A stretch of 64,000 nt of DNA from Gaoshiqia hydrogeniformans (GTDB lineage Bacteria; Bacteroidota; Bacteroidia; Bacteroidales; Prolixibacteraceae), in contig NZ_CP186334.1 of assembly GCF_049347105.1 (NCBI RefSeq), positions 5,146,001 through 5,210,000 of the forward strand. Reading direction: 5' to 3'. The translations under genes were made by a program, and so were the position numbers. The notes under the pieces were generated by a model that ran no database searches, was not told the origin of the DNA, and saw only the letters and a list, made by a program, of their open reading frames with translations. Positions 27,419 through 35,929 of the stretch are shown here, piece by piece (position 1 is the first letter of the stretch; every line of letters starts with the position of its first letter).

Positions 27419-28582
27419 TAGAGTAGAGCCTGACAGTCCATTCTCATTTTGCACATAAATGTACAAATTTGAACGGACTGTCAGTACCCCCTCATCAAAC
27501 CGTACGTGAACTATTCGCTCATAAGGCTTACCCCCCATCCAAATCGAAAATCCGGCGTTAATAAGTACCGGATGGCATATCCGGGACAGCCTTCTTTTCG
27601 GAAAACCCGGAAAGCTACCCCATTTAAAAAAAAGTAGTAAATGCAAGCATTTTTTTGAGCTGTGCCCGGGCCGGAAACTTACAGCAAATTTCAAATACTG
27701 TCGTTATAAACGACTGCCAGCTTCCCCCTCGTTTCCGCTTCGCTCAAACGAGGAGGAGTTGGGGAGGCCGGAATTGCACCCCGAAATTTCGGGGCCGGAC
27801 AGCCGCCGCCTGCTTTGTGTATGTCCGGAGGAGCGGGGGGCAATAAAAATGTTGTCTTGTGATTTCAAATCTTCAGGTGAAGAAAAAATAGCACAGATTT
27901 GTCTCCAGAGGCGTACTTCCTATGCGGCTTAAATTACTTTTCTGATCTCCTAAACCCGATGGGGCTATGTGATTTGGCAGCAAGTTTTTGCTTCATGGCC
28001 AATTCGGTCAACGCAATATAGATGTCATCAAACTTCTCTTCATTTTCGTCGCCAACCTCTTCCAAGGCTTTAATGCGTTCCTTAATTTCTTCCAGTTCCC
28101 GGGAAAGAGACGATGGAGCAGCCTGTACCATATATCTCCGGATAGCAATAAATGCCCGTATGATATTAATGTTTATCTCAATAGCCCTCGAACTCTTCAA
28201 AACACTCGAAAGCATGGCCACACCAGGCTCAAGAAATGCGTATGGCACAGCGCCCCCCAAATAGCTCTTGGATGGTATCACATTTTGTGATACCAGTTTA
28301 TTTATCTCATTATCTACAAGTTCAAACATAAAATCGGGAGGAAATCTTTCGATATTCCGCCTCACGGCTTGTTTTAAAACCCGCGTCTCAACTTCGTATA
28401 GTTGCGCCAAATCGAAGTCCAACATAACCTGCTGACCCCTGATCTCGTGAATTTTGCTTTGAATAACCTGTAACTCCATCATTTAAACTTGCTGTTGTTT
28501 CCGGTACCTGCACAATATTAGCCAGCTTTTGTTTCCTTTCCCTCCAGCCGCTCCAACCGGGAATAATCGCTCGGCGCTGCAC
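27419..28582 (-). other. Group II intron remnant (copy 4) carrying an ORF6N gene
   Basis: The 5' end GTGCAGCGCCGAGCG is at 28582 and the 3' end, with domain V (GCCTTATGAGCGAATAGTTC, ACGTACGGTTT) and domain VI, is at 27419. Next to domain V are about 250 bases of intron body (27590-27840) shared with copies 1 and 6. An ORF6N gene occupies 27934-28482. The junction between the 5' intron end and the ORF6N leader is shared with the fragment at 46850-47183. No reverse transcriptase remains. Confidence 0.7.
27934..28482 (-). CDS. ORF6N domain DNA-binding protein
   Basis: A 182-residue protein. Residues 1-90 are the ORF6N domain (IHEIRGQQVMLDFDLAQLYE, then ETRVLKQAVRRNIERFPPDF), a KilA-N-like DNA-binding fold first seen in phages. 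Residues 90-140 continue the family pattern (VAMLSSVLKSSRAIEININI) and the end is a short coiled coil. ORF6N genes occur in many copies in Bacteroidota. Here the gene lies inside a group II intron remnant, between the 5' end and the domain V side. A role in moving or regulating the element is possible but unproven. Confidence 0.85.
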   Translation of the reverse strand: MMELQVIQSKIHEIRGQQVMLDFDLAQLYEVETRVLKQAVRRNIERFPPDFMFELVDNEINKLVSQNVIPSKSYLGGAVPYAFLEPGVAMLSSVLKSSRAIEININIIRAFIAIRRYMVQAAPSSLSRELEEIKERIKALEEVGDENEEKFDDIYIALTELAMKQKLAAKSHSPIGFRRSEK

Positions 28583-28622
28583 GCCGCTCATGTTCCTATT
28601 TATTATGCCCTGTTGTTTATTT

Positions 28623-29438
28623 TTATTTTATACAGTCCGGTGCGAGTTGATAATAAAGTTCAGCAGTATCACATCTTCCTCTGCTTGGGTACATTATTGA
28701 ACTCGGAACAGAACTTTTTTTAATTAAGTCAAACCACTCATCTAATCTTATGTCCTCACCGTCATATTTTGCAGCGATTCTATTTTCTTTTATCTCAACG
28801 TATCTCCTAATAAAATAACAAATAAAATCGGCAACCTGAATAAGTCCGACTTGTTCTGAATTAGCCCAATATGGAACATCCACAATTTGATTTAACCTAC
28901 TATCTTTTCTTGATTTTCCATAGAAACTGTCACTCCATGCAGGTGGATTGTTTATTAGGTCTGCGAAAGCAGCTTTCTCCATTTCTTCATTGTCAAAGAT
29001 GAGAATTGTGTGTCCCTTTGTTTTTTCAAGTCTTTGATATTTCTTTTGAATCCCAAGTATTACATGAAATGCCATTGCTTTCCAAATTGAATCTATTTCG
29101 TTTGGAATTTTGCCTATTCTTTTTTCTTCTTCATATTTGTCTTTGTCAATAACACTTATGATAAGTTCGTGCTTTCTAGCATTTAGCCATTCTATAATAG
29201 CAGTTATAATTTCAGCTCTTTCCACACCAGAGATTCCTCTCCATATTCCGTTACCTGGGTAGAAGTCTTTTGTGTGTAATTCTAAAACTGGTCTTTTGAT
29301 GATTCGAGAAAGAGTTTCTAATAAGTTATTCCAATGTTCTTTTGTTTTATGCATTCTCTGGCTGTCTACAATTACTCCAGTCATTACAGCGAAGGGTTCT
29401 CCTCCAGTTCCACTCTCATCAAAATAACCTATTTTCAT
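28623..29438 (-). CDS. DUF3800 domain protein
   Basis: A 271-residue protein starting MKIGYFDESGTGGEPFAVM, with the YxDESG motif of DUF3800, a later LIFDNEE segment and QVADFICYF near residue 222. The fold is RNase H-like with acidic residues at the expected points (D6, E7, the D of DNEE, and D of VADF), so a nuclease role is plausible. DUF3800 genes are frequent in defence islands and integron cassettes. The gene begins 31 bases from an attC-like hairpin and ends next to the 5' end of intron copy 4, which fits a one-gene cassette. Confidence 0.8.
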   Translation of the reverse strand: MKIGYFDESGTGGEPFAVMTGVIVDSQRMHKTKEHWNNLLETLSRIIKRPVLELHTKDFYPGNGIWRGISGVERAEIITAIIEWLNARKHELIISVIDKDKYEEEKRIGKIPNEIDSIWKAMAFHVILGIQKKYQRLEKTKGHTILIFDNEEMEKAAFADLINNPPAWSDSFYGKSRKDSRLNQIVDVPYWANSEQVGLIQVADFICYFIRRYVEIKENRIAAKYDGEDIRLDEWFDLIKKSSVPSSIMYPSRGRCDTAELYYQLAPDCIK

Positions 29439-29468
29439 TTTGTAATCTTTTTGTTTTCACAATTGGCC

Positions 29469-29527
29469 ATAACGTCGGGCTATATTTACTAAGTACATAT
29501 AGCCCGCTATTACTTGGTTGTCGTTAT
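29469..29527 (-). other. attC-like recombination site
   Basis: Two nested inverted repeats: outer ATAACG (29469-29474) with CGTTAT (29522-29527), inner GGGCTATAT (29477-29485) with ATATAGCCC (29497-29505), and an unpaired asymmetry of about 16 bases on one side. This is the architecture of an integron attC site. On the minus strand it lies just before the DUF3800 gene. The cassette's other end, TTATGCCC at 28603-28610, matches GGCCATAA at 29465-29472 in 7 of 8 bases as its complement. Confidence 0.65.
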
Positions 29528-29809
29528 ATTAGTTAGCTGCACAAATTACGAAACCCAAACCAATTTTACCATAAGTAAAACTAATTTAAAGTTGTTCTAA
29601 ATAACATAAATCCAAGACAAAAAAGGGAAATGGGATAAAAAGGTCAAAGCACTTATAAATGACATTTACAAAATTCACTTGAAGCTTATAACGACAAGGA
29701 ACAACTGCTTTTTCAACATCTCTTTGAAAGCGATATATACAACTTCAACATTATATCGAGAGTAAATAAAAAAGGAAACGATAATTCTTAATCAAACACA
29801 ACAACATAA
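29528..29809. other. Intergenic, possible decayed gene fragment
   Basis: No intact gene. On the plus strand, 29640-29790 reads like protein in two frames joined by a shift (LINDIYKIHLK, then NDKEQLLFQHLFESDIYNFN), ending at a stop near 29790. This may be the tail of a decayed gene. Otherwise I see only AT-rich sequence. Confidence 0.3.
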
Positions 29810-30052
29810 TTAATCCACTTCGGAGCAATCGAAGTCCAATAACTCTTGGGGACTTCTTCCTAAACCTTTAGCCAAATCTATAAGGGTAGTAAATGCGATA
29901 TCTCTTTTTCCATTCTCTACATCGCTTACAGTTGCTTTAATTAGTCTATCACTATTCATAACGACATCATCCTGGCTTAGCCGTGAATCTGTTCGGAGTT
30001 TCTTTATATGCTGCCCGAATTTTAGTAATATCCTTTCCTTTTGTATCTCCAT
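29810..30052 (-). CDS. Small XRE-family regulator
   Basis: An 80-residue protein that is essentially one helix-turn-helix domain (FGQHIKKLRTDSRLSQDDVV, then TVSDVENGKRDIAFTTLIDL), with the usual LAKGLGRSPQELLDF closing helix. Stand-alone proteins of this size act as regulators of toxin-antitoxin or conjugative genes; no partner is identifiable next to it. It lies 61 bases downstream of a second HTH gene on the same strand. Confidence 0.8.
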   Translation of the reverse strand: MEIQKERILLKFGQHIKKLRTDSRLSQDDVVMNSDRLIKATVSDVENGKRDIAFTTLIDLAKGLGRSPQELLDFDCSEVD

Positions 30053-30113
30053 TTTTACCCCTTTTTTGAAAAGGACGGAATTCTTACGAACTTGTGAGGA
30101 ACAAACATTTGTC

Positions 30114-30443
30114 TTAATCAGGAATATCTATACCATATTTCTTTTCAAATTCATCGAACAATTTCTTAAGTGAGTACTTTTCGTGCCTACAGATATTATA
30201 CATTGTAGATAACGGAATGTCATACCCGTCGGTACTTTTCAGCTTACTGATGGTTGATGAAGAAATTCCACATAATTTGGCATATCTATTTTGAGAAATT
30301 TCGTTTCTATCCTGATCGCGAAATATCTTTAAGAACTTGGAAGCAATGAAACTACACAAGTATTTATTTACTAATGCATTTTTCCTATTAAGTTCTTCTT
30401 TATTTAGTTCTGAGGACATTTCAATATAGAATCTAATAACCAA
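30114..30443 (-). CDS. XRE-like helix-turn-helix protein
   Basis: A 109-residue protein. Residues 45-100 hold the helix-turn-helix (QNRYAKLCGISSSTISKLKS) and the segment YDIPLSTMYNICRHEKYSLK. The start may be at 30443 or at the internal ATG at 30419 (MSSELNKEELN), which would remove eight residues. A perfect palindrome GTTCGCGATAGCGAAC lies 27 bases upstream, a likely binding site for autoregulation. Confidence 0.7.
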   Translation of the reverse strand: MVIRFYIEMSSELNKEELNRKNALVNKYLCSFIASKFLKIFRDQDRNEISQNRYAKLCGISSSTISKLKSTDGYDIPLSTMYNICRHEKYSLKKLFDEFEKKYGIDIPD

Positions 30444-30469
30444 AGCAATAAAATAATTGAAAAATAACT

Positions 30470-30485
30470 GTTCGCGATAGCGAAC
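30470..30485. promoter_or_regulatory. Palindromic operator candidate
   Basis: GTTCGCGATAGCGAAC is a perfect 6-bp inverted repeat with a 4-bp centre, placed just upstream of the HTH gene at 30114-30443. A TATATTTG box, matching the Bacteroidota -7 element TAnnTTTG, lies at 30503-30510 reading to the right, so the site could control transcription in either direction. Confidence 0.45.
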
Positions 30486-30600
30486 GATTAAAGAATTTTA
30501 ATTATATTTGTCAGAACATTACATCTGAAAAATGTAATTTTGCGACTCTTCTATTGATGAAAATATTGGAAGCATTCGCTTAGAATCTCGACTTGAAAAC

Positions 30601-30681
30601 TGGCACTTTTATGGAACGAGATGATAAGTAGAAAGGCTCACGACCCGGGCGTGGGCTCTCTTATCGTTCCAAGGTATTGCC
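30601..30681 (+). ncRNA. Structured RNA or DNA hairpin candidate
   Basis: Three nested inverted repeats can be read: TGGCA (30601) with TGCCA (30677-30681), TGGAACG (30612-30618) with CGTTCCA (30665-30671), and GCTCACG with CGTGGGC around an ACCCGGG loop. The last stem allows one mismatch. I know of no named RNA with this shape. It could be a leader RNA for the downstream susC gene or a mobile palindrome. Confidence 0.35.
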
Positions 30682-31026
30682 AGTACCCCAAGTCGGTAAG
30701 TTGAGTCCGCGTCCCTTTTTATTCCGGGCGCTTTCCTGTAATCAAACTCAACTTAAATACGTGGTTCATGCCTCTTAGCCAGGTATGCTGAAAAACATTT
30801 GTGGTATAACCATAAAACCAGTGTGATGCCATGTTTTAAACGCTTTCTGTTTCCCCGACGCGCCCCGTAACGCAGGGGCTATATCAACAACCCTCGATTG
30901 TAAACCTCCGGGATTTTTCCAAAGCCCGGGGGTTTTAAGAACCATTTAAGCATTTATCCAATCATCCAAAATCCTGAAAGTATGAAACCCAATTTCTGCT
31001 TCATGGCCTGGCCATGCCTTTACTTA

Positions 31027-31291
31027 AATTTAAACACGAGGTCACGAAGACACGAGGGTGTAAAAGTACAAAGGCACGGATTCATTTGCCGGATCACAAA
31101 TCCTTTGTGGCCTGGTGTCTTTGTGTTTAATCCTAATAACCGGCTTTGCGGGCGGTTTCTGTTTCACCGCCTGGCAGAACTAAAGAATTTAAACACGAAG
31201 TCACGAAGACACGAAGATATAAAAGAACAAAGGCTTGGATTCATTTACCGGATTATAAATCCTTTGTGGCTTCGTGTCTTTGTGTTTAACC
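31027..31291. repeat. Two copies of a REP-like hairpin repeat
   Basis: Each copy, about 105 bp, starts with TTTAAACACGAAGTCACGAA and ends with GTGTCTTTGTGTTTAA, so it folds into a long hairpin. Copies lie at 31027-31131 and 31186-31291 in the same orientation. Repeats containing CACGAAGACACGAAG are scattered in many Bacteroidota genomes. Confidence 0.75.
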
Positions 31292-31356
31292 TGTATTTCG
31301 GCTTTTTCCGAGGAGCAAATCAATCTATTATCAACCAAACTTAAACAAATTAAAAG

Positions 31357-34300
31357 ATGAAGAATAAACCAAATAACCAAAAACAAAAAACAAAACCCCG
31401 GCTTTACGGCCTGCTGATAACGGCCTTGCTGGCATTTTTCAGCCTGGCAGCCCTTAGCCCGGTACAGGCCGCCAGCCTGCAGCAGGACAAAAGCCTTAGC
31501 GGCCGGGTTACCGACCCGCAGGGCCAGCCCCTGCCCGGTGTTAGCATCGTGATCAAAGGCAGCCTTATCGGTACCACCACTTCCGCCGAGGGCAGTTATA
31601 TTTTAAAGGGCATGACGGACAATGCCGTGCTTTCCTTTTCCTTCATCGGTTTTCAAACCCGCGAAATCGCGTTTACCGGGCAAAGCCGCCTGGATGTCCA
31701 ACTGCAGGAAGAGGTGACCACCCTTTCCGAAGTCACGGTGAATGCCGGTTATTACACCGTTAAAGACCGGGAACGTACCGGCAGCATTGCCCGGGTAACG
31801 GTCAAAGAGCTGGAAAACCAGCCGGTAAGCAACGCGCTGTCTGCCGTTCAGGGCCGTATGGCCGGGGTCAGCATCACCCAGGGCAGCGGGGTTCCCGGCG
31901 GAGGTTACAGCATCCAAATACGCGGTACCAACAGCCTGCGCCGGGCCGGTAACTACCCCATGTACATCATCGATGGCGTGCCGGTAAGCGCTGAAACTCC
32001 TTCTTTTAACTCGGCAGGCATCATTCCTTCACACGACATTAACCCTTTAAATACCATCAACCCCAACGATATTGAAAGCATCGAGATCCTGAAAGATGCC
32101 GACGCCACCGCCATTTACGGTTCGCGCGGGGCCAACGGGGTAATCCTGGTCACTACCAAAAAAGGAAAAGCCGGACACAAAACCACCCTGAGTATCAACA
32201 GCAGTTACGGCATCAGCCGGGTAGCCAACCGGATGAAGCTGATGAACACGCAGCAGTACCTAAACATGCGCCGGCAGGCCTATGCCAACGACGGCATCGC
32301 CACTTACCCGGCCAATGCCTATGATGTAAACGGTGTCTGGGATCAGGAGCGTTATACCGACTGGCAGGACGAGCTGATTGGCGGAACGGCCGAAAACAGT
32401 AACGTGCAGCTTTCGCTAAGCGGGGGGAGTGAAAACACCCGCTTTCTGATCAGCGCCAGCCACAACCGGCAAACCACCGTGTTTTCTGATGATTTTCGCT
32501 ACAAAACCACCAGCCTTTCCGGGAGCCTGAACCACCGCTCCGGCGACGGGCGCTTTATGCTGAACGCTTCGGGACTGTTTGCTGATCAGTCCAATAACCT
32601 GATCCGTGACGATATCACCGCCCAGGCCCTTAAACTGAGCCCCGATGCCCCGGCCCTGTATAAGGAGGATGGCAGCCTGAACTGGGAAAACAATACCTTT
32701 ACCAACCCCGTAGCTGCTTATGAAAGCACCTATCAAAATGAGAGTAAAACGTTCAATACCAGTTTGAACCTAAGCTACAAGCTGTTGCCGTCTGTAGCAG
32801 TAAAATTCAACGGAGGTGTTAATTACCAGGCTTTCGATGAGCTCGCCCTGCGTCCCAATACCATCTATAATCCTGCTTACGGGATTACCCCGGCCAATTC
32901 CAGCGCCACGAAAGGGAGCCAACAACAATTTTCATGGTTGCTGGAACCCCAGTTAAATTATACCCATAAATTTCATGACCACAAGATTGATGTTTTGATT
33001 GGCGGAACCTCTCAGCAAAAACAATCTTCCACTTCAGGGCTTTACAGCTACGGGTTTAAAAGCAACGCTTTGATTACCAATCTTGCGGCAGCCGCCAATA
33101 TCATGGTTACCCGTGACGACGAAGCGGAATACAAATATGCCGCTCTGTTCGGGCGGATCAACTACCAGTATAAAAACCGCTATATCCTGAACCTGACCGG
33201 CCGGCGCGACGGTTCCGGCCGTTTCGGTCCCGACAGGCGTTTTGCCAATTTCGGGGCCGTGGGCGCCGCCTGGCTGTTCAGCGAAGAAGGTTTCCTGTCG
33301 GGCAGCTCCTGGCTCAGCCTGGGCAAACTCCGCGGAAGCTACGGGATAACCGGAAGCGATCTGATCGGCGATTACCAGTACCTGGATACCTACACGGTAA
33401 GCAGCGCCGGTTACGGGGGCAGTACCAGCCTGAACCCTTCCCGGCTGCACAACCCCTACTTCAGCTGGGAAAAAACCACCAAAATCGAAGCGGCCCTGGA
33501 ACTGGGCTTCCTGGAAGACCGCATCCGGTTTAGCGCCGCCTGGTACCGCAACCGTTCGGGCAACCAGCTGGTGGGTATTCCCCTGCCGGCCACCACGGGC
33601 TTTGCCAGCATCCAGGCCAACCTGCCCGCCACGGTCGAAAACAAAGGACTGGAACTGGAACTGGGCGCCACGCCCATCAGTACCGGCAGCTTTAGCTGGA
33701 ACAGCAGCTTCAACATCAGCTTTCCCAAGAACAAGCTGGTCTCCTTTCCCGGGCTCGAAGGTTCCACCTATGCCAACCAATATGTGGTGGGTTATCCTAC
33801 TTCCATTGTAAAGGTTTATAACTACGAGGGCATCGATTCCGAAACCGGCTTGTATGTCTTCACCGATTACAATACCGACGGGGCCATCAGCTCACCCGAC
33901 GATAACCGGGTGATTGAAGAAGTGGGAATCAAGTATTTCGGGGGCTGGTCGAACCAATTCGCCTTTAAAAACTGGGAGTTTTCGTTTTTGTTCCAGTTTG
34001 TCAATCAACGGCAGAAAAACTACAACAGTATCCTGTTGATTCCCGGCTCACTGAACAATGTGCCTGCCGAAGTATTGAATGTCTGGTCTGAAGATAAACC
34101 CGACGGGCAGTATATGCCCTATTCTTCCGGCAGCAACACCCGGAAAAACCAGTCACATTTAAATTTCATGAACAGTACGGCCGCCGTTGGCGACGCTTCC
34201 TTTGTCCGGCTTAAAAATATTCAATTGAGCTACCGGTTGCCGGTCAGAAGCTATTTGCAGGATGTGCGCTTTTACGTGCAGGGCCAAAACCTGCTGACCC

Positions 34301-34395
34301 TGACCAACTATTTCGGACTTGACCCCGAATTCGTTCTGACCGGTTATTTGCCGCCCCTGAAGACCTGGGCTTTTGGCATTCAGCTGAACTTTTAA
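31357..34395 (+). CDS. SusC/RagA-family TonB-linked outer membrane protein
   Basis: A 1012-residue outer membrane transporter. A signal peptide ends near the PVQAASLQQ segment. A carboxypeptidase-D-like plug extension follows (LSGRVTDPQGQPLPGVSIVI, residues 44-63), then the TonB plug with the SusC signature DADATAIYGSRGANGVILVT (about 247-266), and a large beta-barrel ending in QLNF with a terminal aromatic residue. It pairs with the SusD-like lipoprotein 170 bases downstream to import a ligand in a TonB-dependent way. The S9 peptidase that follows suggests oligopeptides, as for RagAB, rather than glycans. Confidence 0.92.
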   Translation: MKNKPNNQKQKTKPRLYGLLITALLAFFSLAALSPVQAASLQQDKSLSGRVTDPQGQPLPGVSIVIKGSLIGTTTSAEGSYILKGMTDNAVLSFSFIGFQTREIAFTGQSRLDVQLQEEVTTLSEVTVNAGYYTVKDRERTGSIARVTVKELENQPVSNALSAVQGRMAGVSITQGSGVPGGGYSIQIRGTNSLRRAGNYPMYIIDGVPVSAETPSFNSAGIIPSHDINPLNTINPNDIESIEILKDADATAIYGSRGANGVILVTTKKGKAGHKTTLSINSSYGISRVANRMKLMNTQQYLNMRRQAYANDGIATYPANAYDVNGVWDQERYTDWQDELIGGTAENSNVQLSLSGGSENTRFLISASHNRQTTVFSDDFRYKTTSLSGSLNHRSGDGRFMLNASGLFADQSNNLIRDDITAQALKLSPDAPALYKEDGSLNWENNTFTNPVAAYESTYQNESKTFNTSLNLSYKLLPSVAVKFNGGVNYQAFDELALRPNTIYNPAYGITPANSSATKGSQQQFSWLLEPQLNYTHKFHDHKIDVLIGGTSQQKQSSTSGLYSYGFKSNALITNLAAAANIMVTRDDEAEYKYAALFGRINYQYKNRYILNLTGRRDGSGRFGPDRRFANFGAVGAAWLFSEEGFLSGSSWLSLGKLRGSYGITGSDLIGDYQYLDTYTVSSAGYGGSTSLNPSRLHNPYFSWEKTTKIEAALELGFLEDRIRFSAAWYRNRSGNQLVGIPLPATTGFASIQANLPATVENKGLELELGATPISTGSFSWNSSFNISFPKNKLVSFPGLEGSTYANQYVVGYPTSIVKVYNYEGIDSETGLYVFTDYNTDGAISSPDDNRVIEEVGIKYFGGWSNQFAFKNWEFSFLFQFVNQRQKNYNSILLIPGSLNNVPAEVLNVWSEDKPDGQYMPYSSGSNTRKNQSHLNFMNSTAAVGDASFVRLKNIQLSYRLPVRSYLQDVRFYVQGQNLLTLTNYFGLDPEFVLTGYLPPLKTWAFGIQLNF

Positions 34396-34541
34396 CAGTT
34401 GACAGTTGACAGTTGACAGTTAAAAGTTCACAGTCGCAGTGAGTTGGAAGTCTGTGGATGCCGGCTGCTTGAAGCTTGAGGCTCCCAGCTTTTGCCTCTG
34501 CATACTGACTGAAAACTGTCAACTGAAAACTGAAAACTGAC
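34396..34541. repeat. REP-like inverted repeat between susC- and susD-like genes
   Basis: The left arm is CAGTTGACAGTTGACAGTTG followed by ACAGTTAAAAG; the right arm is AACTGTCAACTGAAAACTG and further AAAACTGACA units. The arms are complementary and bracket a GC-rich centre. A hairpin here could stabilise the susC message or reduce read-through into the susD gene. Confidence 0.7.
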
Positions 34542-34564
34542 ATTCATCACTAAAAATTAAAAAC

Positions 34565-35929
34565 ATGAAAAAACAATATCTCTATTTCTTTTTCGGGACA
34601 TTGCTTCTGTCCTCCTGCGAAGATCTGGTTGAAGTCGGTGACCCGAACAACCAGCTGGGCACCACGCAGGTCTTTGAAGATGTACAAACCGCCAATGCCG
34701 CGCTGGCTGGCTTGTACGCCGGCCTTCGCGACCAGTCGGTTATTTCAGGCGCCGGGTATTATACCGTCAGCACCCTGGCCGCTTCTTATGCCGATGACCT
34801 GGAATGCCACAACAACGACCAGAACGGGGCCATGGACCTGTATCAAAACCAGCAGCAGGAAACCAACCGGATGATCACAAGTATCTGGAGCACGGCTTAT
34901 AAGCAGGTTTATTATGCCAATGCGATTATTTACGGGACGGAAAACTCCGCCGCCCTTTCAACTGAAAACAAAAACCGGCTGAAAGGGGAAGCCCTGTTTA
35001 TCCGTTCGCTGCTGTATTCTTACCTGCAGCAGCTCTTCGGCGATATCCCTTACACCACCAGCCTGGATTACCGGTACAACCGAAGTTTAAGCAAAACCGA
35101 AGCTGCATCGGTATTGGAGCAGTTGGAACTTGACCTGAAAGAGGCAGTCTCCCTGCTGGAAGACCATTACCGTGATTCGGAACGCATTTACCCCAACCGC
35201 AAAACGGCCCAACTGCTGCTGGCCCGTATTTATTTGCTTCAGGAAGAATGGGTATTGGCGGAGCAAGCAGCCGAAAATATCCTGCAATCGCCCTTATACC
35301 AGTTTCAGGCGGATCTAAACGAAGTGTTTCATAAAACAGGTACACATATCCTCTGGCAACTGAAACCGCAAAACAGCGGAGATGCTGCCAAAGAAGCCGG
35401 TTTTTATTATTTTACAGGTGCAGCGCCCAACGCCTATACGCTGACAGAAGACCTGGTTGGCTCCTTTGCTGACAACGACCTGCGAAAACAGGCCTGGACG
35501 ACCGAGGTATCCTATAATAACAAATCCTGGTCGCGGCCTTATAAATACAAAAACAGGCTGGATAATACCAATGAATATTCCGCGGTATTCAGGCTCGAAG
35601 AAGTCTATTTTATCCTGGCCGAGGCCCTGGCCAGGCAAAACCGCGTGGATGAAGCTCTTCCTTATTTGAATGCCACCCGAGAACGGGCTGGGCTGGAAGC
35701 TTTGGCTTCCCTGTCTTCGGAAGGTTTTTGGGATGAGTTGCCGGCCGAAAAACGCCGCGAGTTTTTCACCGAGTTTGGCCACCGCTTTTTCGACCTCAAA
35801 CGCCTGGGCCGCCTGGATGAACTAAGTTCCCTGAAAACCAACTGGGAAGAGCACAAACGTATCTGGCCGCTGCCGCAAAGCGAGTTGCTGCTCAACAGCA
35901 ATTTAAGACCGCAAAACCCCGGCTATTAA
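34565..35929 (+). CDS. SusD/RagB-family lipoprotein
   Basis: A 454-residue surface lipoprotein. The signal peptide MKKQYLYFFFGTLLLSSCED ends at lipobox cysteine 18. TPR-like helices typical of SusD follow (TANAALAGLYAGLRDQ, then KGEALFIRSLLYSYLQQLFG), and the C-terminus ends with the WPLPQSELLLNSNL pattern. It caps the SusC-like barrel and binds the ligand. Its stop overlaps the next start (TAATG), so the peptidase is translationally coupled. Confidence 0.92.
   Translation: MKKQYLYFFFGTLLLSSCEDLVEVGDPNNQLGTTQVFEDVQTANAALAGLYAGLRDQSVISGAGYYTVSTLAASYADDLECHNNDQNGAMDLYQNQQQETNRMITSIWSTAYKQVYYANAIIYGTENSAALSTENKNRLKGEALFIRSLLYSYLQQLFGDIPYTTSLDYRYNRSLSKTEAASVLEQLELDLKEAVSLLEDHYRDSERIYPNRKTAQLLLARIYLLQEEWVLAEQAAENILQSPLYQFQADLNEVFHKTGTHILWQLKPQNSGDAAKEAGFYYFTGAAPNAYTLTEDLVGSFADNDLRKQAWTTEVSYNNKSWSRPYKYKNRLDNTNEYSAVFRLEEVYFILAEALARQNRVDEALPYLNATRERAGLEALASLSSEGFWDELPAEKRREFFTEFGHRFFDLKRLGRLDELSSLKTNWEEHKRIWPLPQSELLLNSNLRPQNPGY

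Larger units (their letters stand above)
30511..31356. other. Long non-coding region before the susC-like gene
   Basis: No protein-coding gene is supported in these 846 bases. The region holds a three-tier hairpin element (30601-30681), a GC-rich stretch with GGGATTTTTCCAAAGCCCGG (around 30911), and two copies of a REP-like hairpin (31027-31131 and 31186-31291). It forms the long leader of the SusC/SusD operon, so transcription signals or a regulatory RNA may lie here. Confidence 0.5.

Noticed and set aside
27378..27694. 106-codon frame in intron copy 4
   Set aside because: It lies on the domain V/VI side of the intron remnant and has no conserved protein features.
33034..33780. A 248-codon frame on the minus strand inside the susC gene
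   Set aside because: It is a shadow of a GC-rich true gene, with biased composition and no motif.
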